Source: a virus | Direction: 5' to 3' (one strand) | DNA length: 64,000 nt | IMG/VR virus record: IMGVR_UViG_3300044630_003601 | Location: 1-64,000 of that record | In this document: positions 44,291 through 52,907 of the stretch, piece by piece | Numbering within the stretch: the first letter of the stretch is position 1 | Layout: each line of letters opens with the position of its first letter | Position numbers and translations under genes: made by a program | Notes under the pieces: generated by a model | Told to the model about the DNA's origin: nothing | Database searches by the model: none | Seen by the model: the letters and a program-made list of their open reading frames with translations, nothing else

Positions 44291-46479
44291 TGAGTTGGAA
44301 ATCTATATCTGGAAATCAAACTGTATCTAGAGCAAATTTGCAAAATGCTATAGATACCGGTGTTTTTGTAGTAAAAAACGGGGTGCCTGCAACAGAGCCT
44401 AATAGAGGAGTAACAAAAGCCAATGTAGAAGATTATATTAATGTATGGAGCTTATATCCTCCTTTTAGGAATAAAGCACCAAATCAACTTCCTGTTAAAT
44501 CTAATCTTGCTGTACAGTCTAATCAAATATATGGTGGTACAGACACTAGGATATATGTTGGAAATACTAATAGAAATTGGGTATATAGCATAGATTTTGC
44601 TGGTGGAGATAGTATTGGTTCAGTCGCTTCTTCTACAGATAATAGATGTATATTATATGGTAAGTCTTATGATCCCGGAGCTGGTGGTGGTGGCGCTCAC
44701 GTGTCTAATGATTACGGAGAAACTTTTAGAAGGTTAGATGACGTGATGTCAACTAATGATGCATGTTTAGCAACTGCTATGAGCAGTGATGGTGAATTAA
44801 TGATTTTAACAAGGCAGGTTGGTTCATTTGATGCTGATAGAGCAAAAATATATATTTCATACAATTCAGGGGCAACATGGACTATAGCTTATAATGCAGG
44901 AGGGGTAAGATATAACTTTAACGGAGCTGCAATGTCTGGAAATGGAGGGTATATTACAGTATTAGGTTGTGATGGTGTATACTATTATGTATTTACGTCT
45001 AATAATTTTGGAGCAAGTTTTACTAGAACGTATTTTATCGTTGGAAGCAAAACTTTAGTTACAGGGTGTGTTGGTATGTCTAAATCAGGACAATATCAAT
45101 TAGTAGCTCCACCAGAACCATCTGGCTCTTTTTTGGGTTATTTTTATGTTTCAAATGATTATGGAAATAGTTGGACAGGTGTTACACTCCCAGATATACC
45201 ATTAGCTCCAAATGATATTTTTAAAGGATGTTCTGTTTCAGCAGGTGGTGATTACATGACAGTAGTTGCTTACTCTCTTACATTAGGTCAACTTAGAACT
45301 TATATCTCAAGTGATTGGGGAGTTAATTGGACTATTGTATCTGGTGGAAATATTGCTCAGGCTGTAGATAGTTCTGGTCAATTTCAATATCAAAGCGGAC
45401 GTGCATCTCAAAATTATGGAAATACGTGGTTTAATACAGGATTTTTTGGAAAGTCTATTTCTGTAAATCCAACAACATTTACAACCCCATACACTTACGG
45501 AACATCTACTGGTGGAAATTTATACAAATCTGTTGATCAAGGAAGTAGTTTTAGCTTAATATCTATATCTGGGTATTTTACTAAAGTTGCTACTTCTGGT
45601 GGCTCAAATAATGGTAAGTATGTAGCTGCTATTAAAGATAATGATCCCGGCGGATTCCCTAACTATAATCTTTACCAATCTTATGATTATGGGGCAACAT
45701 GGAACACAATTCTGTCTTTTGGTGGACAAGTATTAAGTTGTTGCGCTGTATCTGATGATGGAGTTTATTGGTTTGCTGCTGCATATGATGGACCATCAAA
45801 CGGTACATTCATATATAGATCTACTGATTCAGGAGTGACTTGGAGCTATGTGTATGCTGTTACTGGTCGGGCAGGAAACTGTGCTATGTCAAATACTGGG
45901 CAATATATAAGCATGGTGGTAAATAATGCTGATCGCCCTGGTCTTTACAATTCATTTTTAGCTAGCTCTAATGATTATGGGTTGAACTGGGCAGGGCAAG
46001 CTTTTAACAATACAGGAAGAACATTCGTTGATATTGCTATGTCTGGACAAGGTAGATTTAGAACACTTGTAAGTTCAGATTCTGGGGATGGTGGTGCTAG
46101 AATTTCTTATTCAACACAGTATGGTGTAGGTTTTAGTGACGTATTTCTTTTAGAATATTTTTATGCTACTTCATGTTCTATGGATGATTCTGGTCGTGTG
46201 GCAGTGGTATCATTTACGGGAGGGCAAATACCATTAGCCACAACTAGTAGAATATATTCTACAACAAATGGATGGGGTAGTATAAACACTTACAATACCG
46301 ATATATATCCCGGACCATTATTACCACCAACCATAAGCGGGGTAAATGTTTCTTCAGATGGAACATATTGGTCTGCAGTATCAAGTAATGCCGGGGGGTA
46401 TTCATTTACTTGCACTACTGGAGATGGGAATTTTGTTCCTAATATTACAGGAATAACCTTTAATAATTTATCAAAATAA
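44290..46479 (+). CDS. Asp-box (BNR) beta-propeller tail protein, 729 aa
   Basis: After an N-terminal ~60-residue helical attachment domain (SISGNQTVSRANLQNAIDTG) the protein contains many Asp-box motifs S-x-D-x-G-x-x-W/F: SNDYGETF, SYNSGATW, SNDYGNSW, SSDWGVNW, SYDYGATW, STDSGVTW and SNDYGLNW, separated by roughly 40-90 residues. That is the signature of sialidase/sortilin-type beta-propellers. It could be a receptor-binding spike or a glycan-degrading depolymerase. I could not identify a sialidase Arg triad, so enzymatic activity is open. The start overlaps the stop of the second fibre (TAATG). Confidence 0.75.
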   Translation: MSWKSISGNQTVSRANLQNAIDTGVFVVKNGVPATEPNRGVTKANVEDYINVWSLYPPFRNKAPNQLPVKSNLAVQSNQIYGGTDTRIYVGNTNRNWVYSIDFAGGDSIGSVASSTDNRCILYGKSYDPGAGGGGAHVSNDYGETFRRLDDVMSTNDACLATAMSSDGELMILTRQVGSFDADRAKIYISYNSGATWTIAYNAGGVRYNFNGAAMSGNGGYITVLGCDGVYYYVFTSNNFGASFTRTYFIVGSKTLVTGCVGMSKSGQYQLVAPPEPSGSFLGYFYVSNDYGNSWTGVTLPDIPLAPNDIFKGCSVSAGGDYMTVVAYSLTLGQLRTYISSDWGVNWTIVSGGNIAQAVDSSGQFQYQSGRASQNYGNTWFNTGFFGKSISVNPTTFTTPYTYGTSTGGNLYKSVDQGSSFSLISISGYFTKVATSGGSNNGKYVAAIKDNDPGGFPNYNLYQSYDYGATWNTILSFGGQVLSCCAVSDDGVYWFAAAYDGPSNGTFIYRSTDSGVTWSYVYAVTGRAGNCAMSNTGQYISMVVNNADRPGLYNSFLASSNDYGLNWAGQAFNNTGRTFVDIAMSGQGRFRTLVSSDSGDGGARISYSTQYGVGFSDVFLLEYFYATSCSMDDSGRVAVVSFTGGQIPLATTSRIYSTTNGWGSINTYNTDIYPGPLLPPTISGVNVSSDGTYWSAVSSNAGGYSFTCTTGDGNFVPNITGITFNNLSK

Positions 46480-46483
46480 TTTT

Positions 46484-46511
46484 TTTAATTAAATTAATTA
46501 ACCTAATTTTG
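46484..46511 (+). promoter_or_regulatory. Promoter with 16-base AT element and TAATTTTG box
   Basis: The exact 16-mer at 46484-46499 is followed four bases later by TAATTTTG (46504-46511), 15 bases before the ATG at 46527. The spacing from TTTTAATTAAAT to the -7 box (9 bases) equals that at 61265-61292, the best case for element plus -7 box acting as one promoter. Confidence 0.65.
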
Positions 46512-46526
46512 TTTAAAATATAAAAC

Positions 46527-46862
46527 ATGAAATCAATAGAATTAAAGATTGCAAAAGAAACCCAAGAAGGGCAAGATCAGTATGTAAGCACATACGCTAT
46601 TTTAAGAGCAGTTATCAATAATGCATCAGAAAGTGGCATTAATGTAGAGGAAATGCTTGTAAGATTAAAACTTCTTGATAAGTTAGACAAATTTAAAGAC
46701 ATTTTTGAATTAACTGCGCCTCCAGAAGATTTATTGCAAAGGACGGCAACATTAGAATTAGAAGATAATGAATTTAACAAATTAAGGGATTTGTATAAGA
46801 ATATGAAATTCATAATTGTTTCTAAGTTTCTAGTTGAAATTAGCGAACAATTAAATAAATAA
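46527..46862 (+). CDS. hypothetical helical protein, 111 aa
   Basis: An independently transcribed, mostly helical, charged protein (EEMLVRLKLLDKLDKFKDIF, then FNKLRDLYKNMKFIIVSKFL). It has its own 16-mer promoter and a terminator, isolating it between the late fibre operon and the sugar cluster. That placement suggests a regulatory or early role in contrast to its neighbours, but no motif identifies it. Confidence 0.7.
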   Translation: MKSIELKIAKETQEGQDQYVSTYAILRAVINNASESGINVEEMLVRLKLLDKLDKFKDIFELTAPPEDLLQRTATLELEDNEFNKLRDLYKNMKFIIVSKFLVEISEQLNK

Positions 46863-46872
46863 TTAAAAAAAG

Positions 46873-46893
46873 AGCAGCTAAAAAGCTGCTTTT
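46873..46893. terminator. Bidirectional terminator at the fibre/glycosyltransferase junction
   Basis: AGCAGCT and AGCTGCT flank an AAAA loop. T-rich runs follow the stem in both directions (TTTATTTTTT rightward, TTTTTT leftward after CTC). The stop codon of the leftward glycosyltransferase lies inside the hairpin. Confidence 0.82.
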
Positions 46894-49800
46894 ATTTTTT
46901 CTATAACCATTTGAGCTGTTATTGATTTATGACATTCAAAGTGTTTGTCAGTGCCTTTATGTTTGCACCAATTCCAATCTCCCTTATCAAATATAATCCC
47001 ATTTTCATTCCAACAGCTATTACAAACATTGGTATTTGTTATTCTAATGCAGTCTAATTGGAATTCGTGATCAGCAGAAGTGAAATTGCTTATCATAATT
47101 ACTTTCTTTTTTAAAGCCCAAGCAAGCCAGCTCAACCCACTAGAAAGCCCAATGAAGAATTCACTATTTAGTATTACATCAATTGTGTTTTCTATTGAGG
47201 TATCAGATATTTTAGTGCAATTATCAAATGGGTTATCCTCTTTAGATACGTTTATTACAGCATATCCTTCATCGTGTAAATAATTAATTACCTCTTGCCA
47301 TCCTTCCCTAGTCCAAAACTTGCATCCAGATGTTGAATTAGTGGCTATAGTAACATATTTGCCATTAATCTTGCTTTTATTCCTAATCTTCAACATTGGT
47401 CTTATTTCTTTAAATTCAAGACCTAGTATGTTTGTAGCTGCTTTTTGTAGTGGGATAGTATTTGGGACTTCTGGTTCTTTATCGCTGTTGTAAAACCATC
47501 CTAATCTATACGAAGCATGAATATTATCTACTACATTACCCGGCTCTACTAATTCCAATTCGGGATAGTCCAGTATTTTATTCCAAAAAGTGGACAATAT
47601 AACCTTGCATTGATGTAGCTTTTGAAATTCTAAAGCATAGGGAACCCAAGCTAATGTATCTCCCAATGATTTACTTTCTATAACAATAAATACTCTTTTG
47701 TTATTTAAGTGCAAGAAATTTGCATATATCATTTCATTACCTTCCCAAACTTTGGTTGTCCAATTTGTAAAGTATGTTCTATTTAATTTTACCCAAGTGT
47801 TTGAATTTATTATATTTTCGTAAATAATACTACCATTCCCATCAAAAAATTGAACTTTAAATTTACTATCTACATTGCCTTTGATTTCTAGAAATGGATT
47901 GTCAACAAAGTGCTGAGAAATAGATACTTTTTGCTTTTGAATAGGTAATTCAATTATTTTTTTATAAGCATCTTCTTGTCTAAAAGCAAATATAGGAGTG
48001 GTATTGTCTGTAGGTACTTCGTAATTGCATTCTAAGGTATTTAAATCGCTATCAATTGGCTGTAGGTAGTCTGTAAACATATCTCCATATTGAGGCAAAT
48101 TTCTAGCTATAATAGGCAATCCGTAGCTAATGGCTTCCCTCAAAACTAAGGGATTACATTCCCAAGTGCTATTGAACATAAATATATCAGCCATCTCCAT
48201 AAAAGTATCTATGTCTTTCCTTTCCCCCCAAACTTTAACATTACTAGGCAAATCTTTCATCAATGGTTCCCAATAATCCTTAAAGTTCCCAGCTTGATTG
48301 CCAACAAAATGAAATGTCATATTAGGGTATTTACGCGCAATTTCAATGCCTTCACCTTGATTTTTACCACTAGTCCATAACCCTACATTTAAAACATGTT
48401 TTCCATCTTTTACTGCATTAACTTCTTTTTTATCTATCGGATATTCTATTGTAACAAATGTAGATTCCATATTAGCAAAAGTTTCCTCATGATATGGAGA
48501 ACAGAATATATATGAATCTGGATGAAATATCTTTTCTTTATCAGGATCAAAAGATACGTCATGGCAAGTTTCTGCAATTCTATATTTTCTATTTGTGTTA
48601 TAAAGTTGTTTTATCATCTCCCTATCTAATCTTTCTGATGGCTCATCTATGTGTATTAAATCGGGCTTCCATTTATCAATTACTTTGAATAACTCCATTT
48701 TATCTTCGTATAAAGTAGTAAAGTTCTCTCCTAGTAAACTTTTTATCTTATCTCTTTGAACCACAAAATCTAAGCTATAGCATTGATATTCAACAACATA
48801 TATTTCACAATCAGTATAATCTTTAAGAGCTTCAATTCTTTTTAGTAAAAACTGGGGCATCCCGCCTGTGCTTAAATGTGGGGCTAGGTAAAGTATTCTC
48901 ATTTTCTTTTCTCCAATAAACAAGTTTATCTTGTCTATATTTTTTTCTCCATGATAAAATAATAAATCTTCTTTCTTTGCGGGTATTCTAAGCCAGTTGC
49001 CATCTATTCTGGCTTCTCCTGTAAATTCTAAATTATTATGTAATCCATTAACATATATACAAGGCAAGCCGTTAAAAACGAGTCTTTTGTATAGCAATAC
49101 GTTCATTATTGTTTCTTCGTGATATGGCGCATACCATTCATGATTTGCTAGTATTTTGGGGTGGTTGCACATCCAATACCATTCGTCCAAGAAGTCTATT
49201 GTTTTTTGCCCAGCAACATAATACCCCGTTTGCCTATATCTTTCCCTCACATATTGGTTTATACCAAATAAATCACAAGCTGGATGCTCTAACGTAGTGC
49301 TTAAATCATCTCTGCTATCGGCTCCACCACGACCATTTATATGCAAATAGTCATATACCCCTTCTACAAAATAAGGACAAGTTGAATTATAGTCATAAAA
49401 ATCAAAAATCCTATCTACGTAAGGACTTGCAACAGAATCAGTATCAATGTAAGCTACTGTGTCTGCGTAATTGATTAAAGCATCTTTTGTAATCTTGGGT
49501 CTTTCTATAAGGAGCTTGTAAATATCTTTGTCTGCTCTGTCTATATAATCTTTCCTTTTAACCGAATTTTTTACATCACAATCCCATCTTATTGTTATGG
49601 TGTTTTCTACTTCTACTTTATTGTCCGAATTAAGCATGTAAACGTAAATAGGATAAGTGCTAAAATTTCTAATGGAACGACAACAAGCATCCACAAGATC
49701 AAAATAGGAATCGTCAGCATAAAGGACGTAAGCTTTTTCATGTTCGTGTTTTTTTTTATTCAAAAATATATCATTTTCACGTCTATCAATATTGTAGATA

Positions 49801-50348
49801 TTTTGTATTTTTAATAGAATATTGTCTATTGCCTCTTTATTTGATATTTCATTGCACTCAAATTCTATAGTATCTGCAAGCAATTTAGGGTTAATGTTGC
49901 ATTGGTTTAAATATGACTCAAGTATAATGTGGTCATGCCCTTCGGTATCTATTTTAAGGTGTGTAATGCCTTCTATATTAAACATATCAACAAGAGAATA
50001 CCAATCCATCTTAATTACTCTTGTTTTTGTCACTATTTTATCATATAAATCTTTCCCTATCTTATTTATAACATATTCATGTGGTTTATCTACACTATTG
50101 CATCCTCTAACCCAATATGGTAGATTATTTTCTATTATTTTATCTTCTTCTATGTGGTATATATCTATAAATCCGCTATATTCAGATATAGCAGCATTGA
50201 CTTTAGTGACATTTTTTTTATCTGGGAGCCTGTCTAGATAGAATTTTATTGGTTCTATACTTAATCCAATGGTATTATCATCTGCATTTTCAATAAGAGT
50301 ATCAAAATCAGATGTACCTATTTCTATGAAATCGTAGTGTTTACCCAT
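46878..50348 (-). CDS. four-domain FkbM methyltransferase / glycosyltransferase / BAHT-like O-heptosyltransferase, 1156 aa
   Basis: Four enzyme domains in one chain. (1) 1-~200: FkbM-type SAM methyltransferase (VIKMDWYSLVDMF, HLKIDTEGHDHIILES). (2) ~203-480: GT-A-like glycosyltransferase with a DxD motif in YIDTDSVASPYVDR. (3) from M483: GT-B (GT4-like) transferase, MRILYLAPHLSTGG through FMFNSTWECNPLVLREAISY. (4) ~885-1156: GT9-like domain of the bacterial autotransporter heptosyltransferase (BAHT/TibC) kind, with SLGDTLAWVPYALEF, FIGLSSGLSWLAWAL, and the four-Cys iron-finger pattern CNSCW, WNWCKHKG, FECHKSI. TibC-family enzymes O-glycosylate Ser in repeat adhesins. The gene lies beside GTS-repeat fibres, which are natural substrates. 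M483 might serve as an internal start. Confidence 0.82.
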   Translation of the reverse strand: MGKHYDFIEIGTSDFDTLIENADDNTIGLSIEPIKFYLDRLPDKKNVTKVNAAISEYSGFIDIYHIEEDKIIENNLPYWVRGCNSVDKPHEYVINKIGKDLYDKIVTKTRVIKMDWYSLVDMFNIEGITHLKIDTEGHDHIILESYLNQCNINPKLLADTIEFECNEISNKEAIDNILLKIQNIYNIDRRENDIFLNKKKHEHEKAYVLYADDSYFDLVDACCRSIRNFSTYPIYVYMLNSDNKVEVENTITIRWDCDVKNSVKRKDYIDRADKDIYKLLIERPKITKDALINYADTVAYIDTDSVASPYVDRIFDFYDYNSTCPYFVEGVYDYLHINGRGGADSRDDLSTTLEHPACDLFGINQYVRERYRQTGYYVAGQKTIDFLDEWYWMCNHPKILANHEWYAPYHEETIMNVLLYKRLVFNGLPCIYVNGLHNNLEFTGEARIDGNWLRIPAKKEDLLFYHGEKNIDKINLFIGEKKMRILYLAPHLSTGGMPQFLLKRIEALKDYTDCEIYVVEYQCYSLDFVVQRDKIKSLLGENFTTLYEDKMELFKVIDKWKPDLIHIDEPSERLDREMIKQLYNTNRKYRIAETCHDVSFDPDKEKIFHPDSYIFCSPYHEETFANMESTFVTIEYPIDKKEVNAVKDGKHVLNVGLWTSGKNQGEGIEIARKYPNMTFHFVGNQAGNFKDYWEPLMKDLPSNVKVWGERKDIDTFMEMADIFMFNSTWECNPLVLREAISYGLPIIARNLPQYGDMFTDYLQPIDSDLNTLECNYEVPTDNTTPIFAFRQEDAYKKIIELPIQKQKVSISQHFVDNPFLEIKGNVDSKFKVQFFDGNGSIIYENIINSNTWVKLNRTYFTNWTTKVWEGNEMIYANFLHLNNKRVFIVIESKSLGDTLAWVPYALEFQKLHQCKVILSTFWNKILDYPELELVEPGNVVDNIHASYRLGWFYNSDKEPEVPNTIPLQKAATNILGLEFKEIRPMLKIRNKSKINGKYVTIATNSTSGCKFWTREGWQEVINYLHDEGYAVINVSKEDNPFDNCTKISDTSIENTIDVILNSEFFIGLSSGLSWLAWALKKKVIMISNFTSADHEFQLDCIRITNTNVCNSCWNENGIIFDKGDWNWCKHKGTDKHFECHKSITAQMVIEKIKAAF

Positions 50349-50349
50349 A

Positions 50350-50862
50350 TTATTTTTTTCTTATGTAATAGCCATAAACCTCATTACCATAAATAAGCTC
50401 TAAATCAGGGTATCTTTCTTTAACTAAGTCTGGTGTTAAGTCTGGTTGCAGATGAGTTTCATAGGTATTGCCTTCATATTCACCTTGCTCATATTGGTAT
50501 GGTACTGCAACAAGATATTCTTTGCCCGTTGATTTTAAAAAATTCATAAACCATTGTGCATCTTCCACTGAAAAATGTTCTAAAACATCCCCTAAAATAT
50601 AAAAATCATATCCTTTTAGTGCATTTAGCGGCATGTTAAAAACATTTTCTTTATAAACCACATTATACTTGTTTTTTAAATCATATTGTATAATATATGG
50701 CTCCCATATTTCAACTGCATCCATTTTATAATCATACCCTTTTAATAAATCAGAGTATGTACCGCATCCTGCTCCAATATCTAAAATTTTAGCATCAAAA
50801 GGTATGTTTTCTACGAACCAATTTCTTACTGAATCTTTGTAATAAGGATAACTACTTGGCAT
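50350..50862 (-). CDS. class I SAM-dependent methyltransferase, 170 aa
   Basis: I chose the ATG at 50862. An upstream in-frame TTG at 50880 would overlap the -7 box. Motif I is ILDIGAGCGTY (26-36), an acidic residue follows in MDAVEIWEP, and motif IV-like LGDVLEHF is present. The small size and EHF motif suit sugar- or small-molecule methyltransferases of glycan clusters. It is one base upstream of the four-domain glycosyltransferase, so it probably methylates the same glycan. Confidence 0.8.
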   Translation of the reverse strand: MPSSYPYYKDSVRNWFVENIPFDAKILDIGAGCGTYSDLLKGYDYKMDAVEIWEPYIIQYDLKNKYNVVYKENVFNMPLNALKGYDFYILGDVLEHFSVEDAQWFMNFLKSTGKEYLVAVPYQYEQGEYEGNTYETHLQPDLTPDLVKERYPDLELIYGNEVYGYYIRKK

Positions 50863-50877
50863 ATTATGTATTTTTGA

Positions 50878-50910
50878 CAAAACTATGTATTTTTTTTAAT
50901 TAAATTAAAT
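50878..50910. promoter_or_regulatory. Divergent regulatory region of the sugar cluster
   Basis: Leftward: TAGTTTTG (50885-50878), a TAnnTTTG box 16 bases before the ATG at 50862. Rightward: a 14/16 match to the AT 16-mer at 50895-50910, followed by TACCTTTA (50928-50935), the same variant box as at 61265, but only 4 bases from the ATG at 50940. It probably coordinates both arms of the cluster. Confidence 0.5.
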
Positions 50911-50939
50911 AATTAATAAATAAATATTACCTTTACCCC

Positions 50940-51317
50940 ATGAAAATAGAAGTAAGTATCGGTGAAGTAGTAGATAAATATACTATTCTAACTATAAAAA
51001 AGCTATTCATCCATGATAATGAAAAGCTAGTAAACATAGAAAAAGAGTGGAAAATAATCAAGTCTGCTCTATTAAAAAAATACCCAGAAACACTAACAGA
51101 ACCCTTTACCCAAGAGCTTTATGACATAAACAAAAAGCTATGGAAAGTGGAAGATGATTTAAGGGATTGCGAGCATAAGAACTATTTTGGCGAAAAGTTT
51201 GTTGAATTAGCAAGGGAAGTTTACCAATTAAATGATGTTAGGGCTATAATAAAAAAACAAATTAATCAAAAGTATGGCTCTGAATTAATAGAAGAAAAAT
51301 CATATAAACAACACTAA
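50940..51317 (+). CDS. DUF6165-family protein, 125 aa
   Basis: The start MKIEVSIGEVVDKYTILTIK, the middle DINKKLWKVEDDLRDCE and the ending KYGSELIEEKSYK are the pattern I know as DUF6165, small helical proteins that sit beside glycosyltransferases and surface-glycan genes in bacteria and phages. No activity is established. Here it opens the rightward arm of the cluster, three bases before a glycosyltransferase-like gene. Confidence 0.75.
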   Translation: MKIEVSIGEVVDKYTILTIKKLFIHDNEKLVNIEKEWKIIKSALLKKYPETLTEPFTQELYDINKKLWKVEDDLRDCEHKNYFGEKFVELAREVYQLNDVRAIIKKQINQKYGSELIEEKSYKQH

Positions 51318-51320
51318 TTT

Positions 51321-52253
51321 ATGAAGAACATCAGATTTGTCTGCGCGCAACCCACCTCTATATTTTATGCTTGGCAAATAGAAGTTATGATTAATAACTT
51401 TATAGAAATGGGTATAAACCCAAATAGCATTGATATTGTATCTTGGAAAGTGAACAATGTAATTCCTGAAGAATGGTTAAAACTAGCTAATGCATATCCT
51501 GTTAGGTTCTTCTTTTATGATGATACTAGAGTTACAACACATTACATATCTTCTATCCGTCCTAATATATTGAAGCAGCATTTTGCAGCTCACCCTGAAT
51601 TAGAAGAAGAAGCAATTCTTTACCATGATTGCGATATTGTATTGACAAAACCAATAAATTGGGAACAATTTTTGGAAGATGAAAAATGGTATGGATCTGA
51701 TACTAGATGGTATATAGCGCATAGTTACATATTAAGCAAAGGTCAAGATGTTTTAGATAAAATGTGTGAAATAGTTGGTATTGAAGAATCAATTATTAAA
51801 GACAACGAGCTTAATTCAATTGGCGCACAATACTTAATGAAAGGTATAAATGCTGAATTTTGGGCTAATGTAGAAAAAGATTGTGAGAGATTATATAATG
51901 AAATAACAATGTTGAATAACATTAAAAAGGCTGAAAATAACCAATATCATGAATTACAAATATGGTGCGCAGACATGTGGGCAGTTCTTTGGAATGGCTG
52001 GAAATTGGGCAAAGAAACTGTTTGCCATCCAGATTTAGAATTTGCTTGGGGAACTAGCACCGAAAGCGATTTTGACAGATTAAATATATTGCATAATGCC
52101 GGTGTCGTTAGCTCTGCTGATGGTTTATTTTATAAAGCAGAATTTATGAATAGATTACCTTACAATCTAAATTTAAATATCAAAGAAGGAACGGCATCAA
52201 AAAAGTATTATGAAATTATACAAAAAGTAGAAAAAAAATCAGTTTTAATATGA
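51321..52253 (+). CDS. glycosyltransferase-like (GT-A) protein, 310 aa
   Basis: An alpha/beta protein with a DxD-type motif in ILYHDCDIVLTKPI (about 99-112), which in GT-A enzymes binds metal and the nucleotide-sugar phosphates. FVCAQPTSIFYAWQIEVMI at the N-terminus and HELQIWCADMWAVLWNGWKLG in the C-terminal half resemble a group of phage/bacterial transferases related to hydroxyproline-arabinosyltransferase-like proteins. The sugar and acceptor are unknown. Its stop overlaps the next start (ATGA). Confidence 0.7.
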   Translation: MKNIRFVCAQPTSIFYAWQIEVMINNFIEMGINPNSIDIVSWKVNNVIPEEWLKLANAYPVRFFFYDDTRVTTHYISSIRPNILKQHFAAHPELEEEAILYHDCDIVLTKPINWEQFLEDEKWYGSDTRWYIAHSYILSKGQDVLDKMCEIVGIEESIIKDNELNSIGAQYLMKGINAEFWANVEKDCERLYNEITMLNNIKKAENNQYHELQIWCADMWAVLWNGWKLGKETVCHPDLEFAWGTSTESDFDRLNILHNAGVVSSADGLFYKAEFMNRLPYNLNLNIKEGTASKKYYEIIQKVEKKSVLI

Positions 52254-52906
52254 AAATCCCAGCTTTTATAATCAATTATAATAGATTAACATTACCTAAA
52301 AATATGGCTGAGTTTTTGTCCAAAAACGAAAATGTAGATGTATATATAATAGATAACAATAGCACTTATCAACCTTTATTAGATTGGTATGCTACATGCC
52401 CTTATAAGATTATTCACATGGATAAAAATTATGGACATACGGTTTTTTGGAATAAAAAATTATATGATATTTATGTTAAAGAAGGATATTATATTTTATC
52501 TGATCCAGATTTAGATTTATCTGAAATACCGGAAGATTGGTTAGATGTGCTACTAAATGGATTAGCTAAATATCAATATAATAAAATAGGCTTTTCATTG
52601 AAAACAAGCGATTTACCAGAATCGGTTTTTAGAAATCAAATAATTGATTGGGAAAGTCAATTTTGTACCCCAAAAGCTAAATATCTTGATGATTTATATA
52701 CAGAAGCACATATTGATACTACCTTTGCCTTACATAGAACAGATGAGCATGCATTATATTCTTCAGTCAGAGTAAATCATCCTTATACTGCAAAACACGT
52801 GCCTTGGTATTATACAGATTTTCAACTTTTACCAGAAGATGAAAAATTTTATTTTAAAAATATAAAAACAGATACTTTTTGGAGTAATCAATTCAATGTA
52901 AGATAA
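52250..52906 (+). CDS. GT2-like glycosyltransferase, 218 aa
   Basis: A compact GT-A fold: PAFIINYNRLTLPKNM (N-terminal strand and helix), IIDNNSTYQPLLDWY (nucleotide-binding DNxS motif), and YYILSDPDLDLSEIPEDW (DxD-type metal site). At 218 residues it is near the minimum for the fold and lacks a C-terminal extension. Part of the four-gene arm 50940-53774. The substrate cannot be read from sequence. Confidence 0.75.
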   Translation: MKIPAFIINYNRLTLPKNMAEFLSKNENVDVYIIDNNSTYQPLLDWYATCPYKIIHMDKNYGHTVFWNKKLYDIYVKEGYYILSDPDLDLSEIPEDWLDVLLNGLAKYQYNKIGFSLKTSDLPESVFRNQIIDWESQFCTPKAKYLDDLYTEAHIDTTFALHRTDEHALYSSVRVNHPYTAKHVPWYYTDFQLLPEDEKFYFKNIKTDTFWSNQFNVR

Positions 52907-52907
52907 T

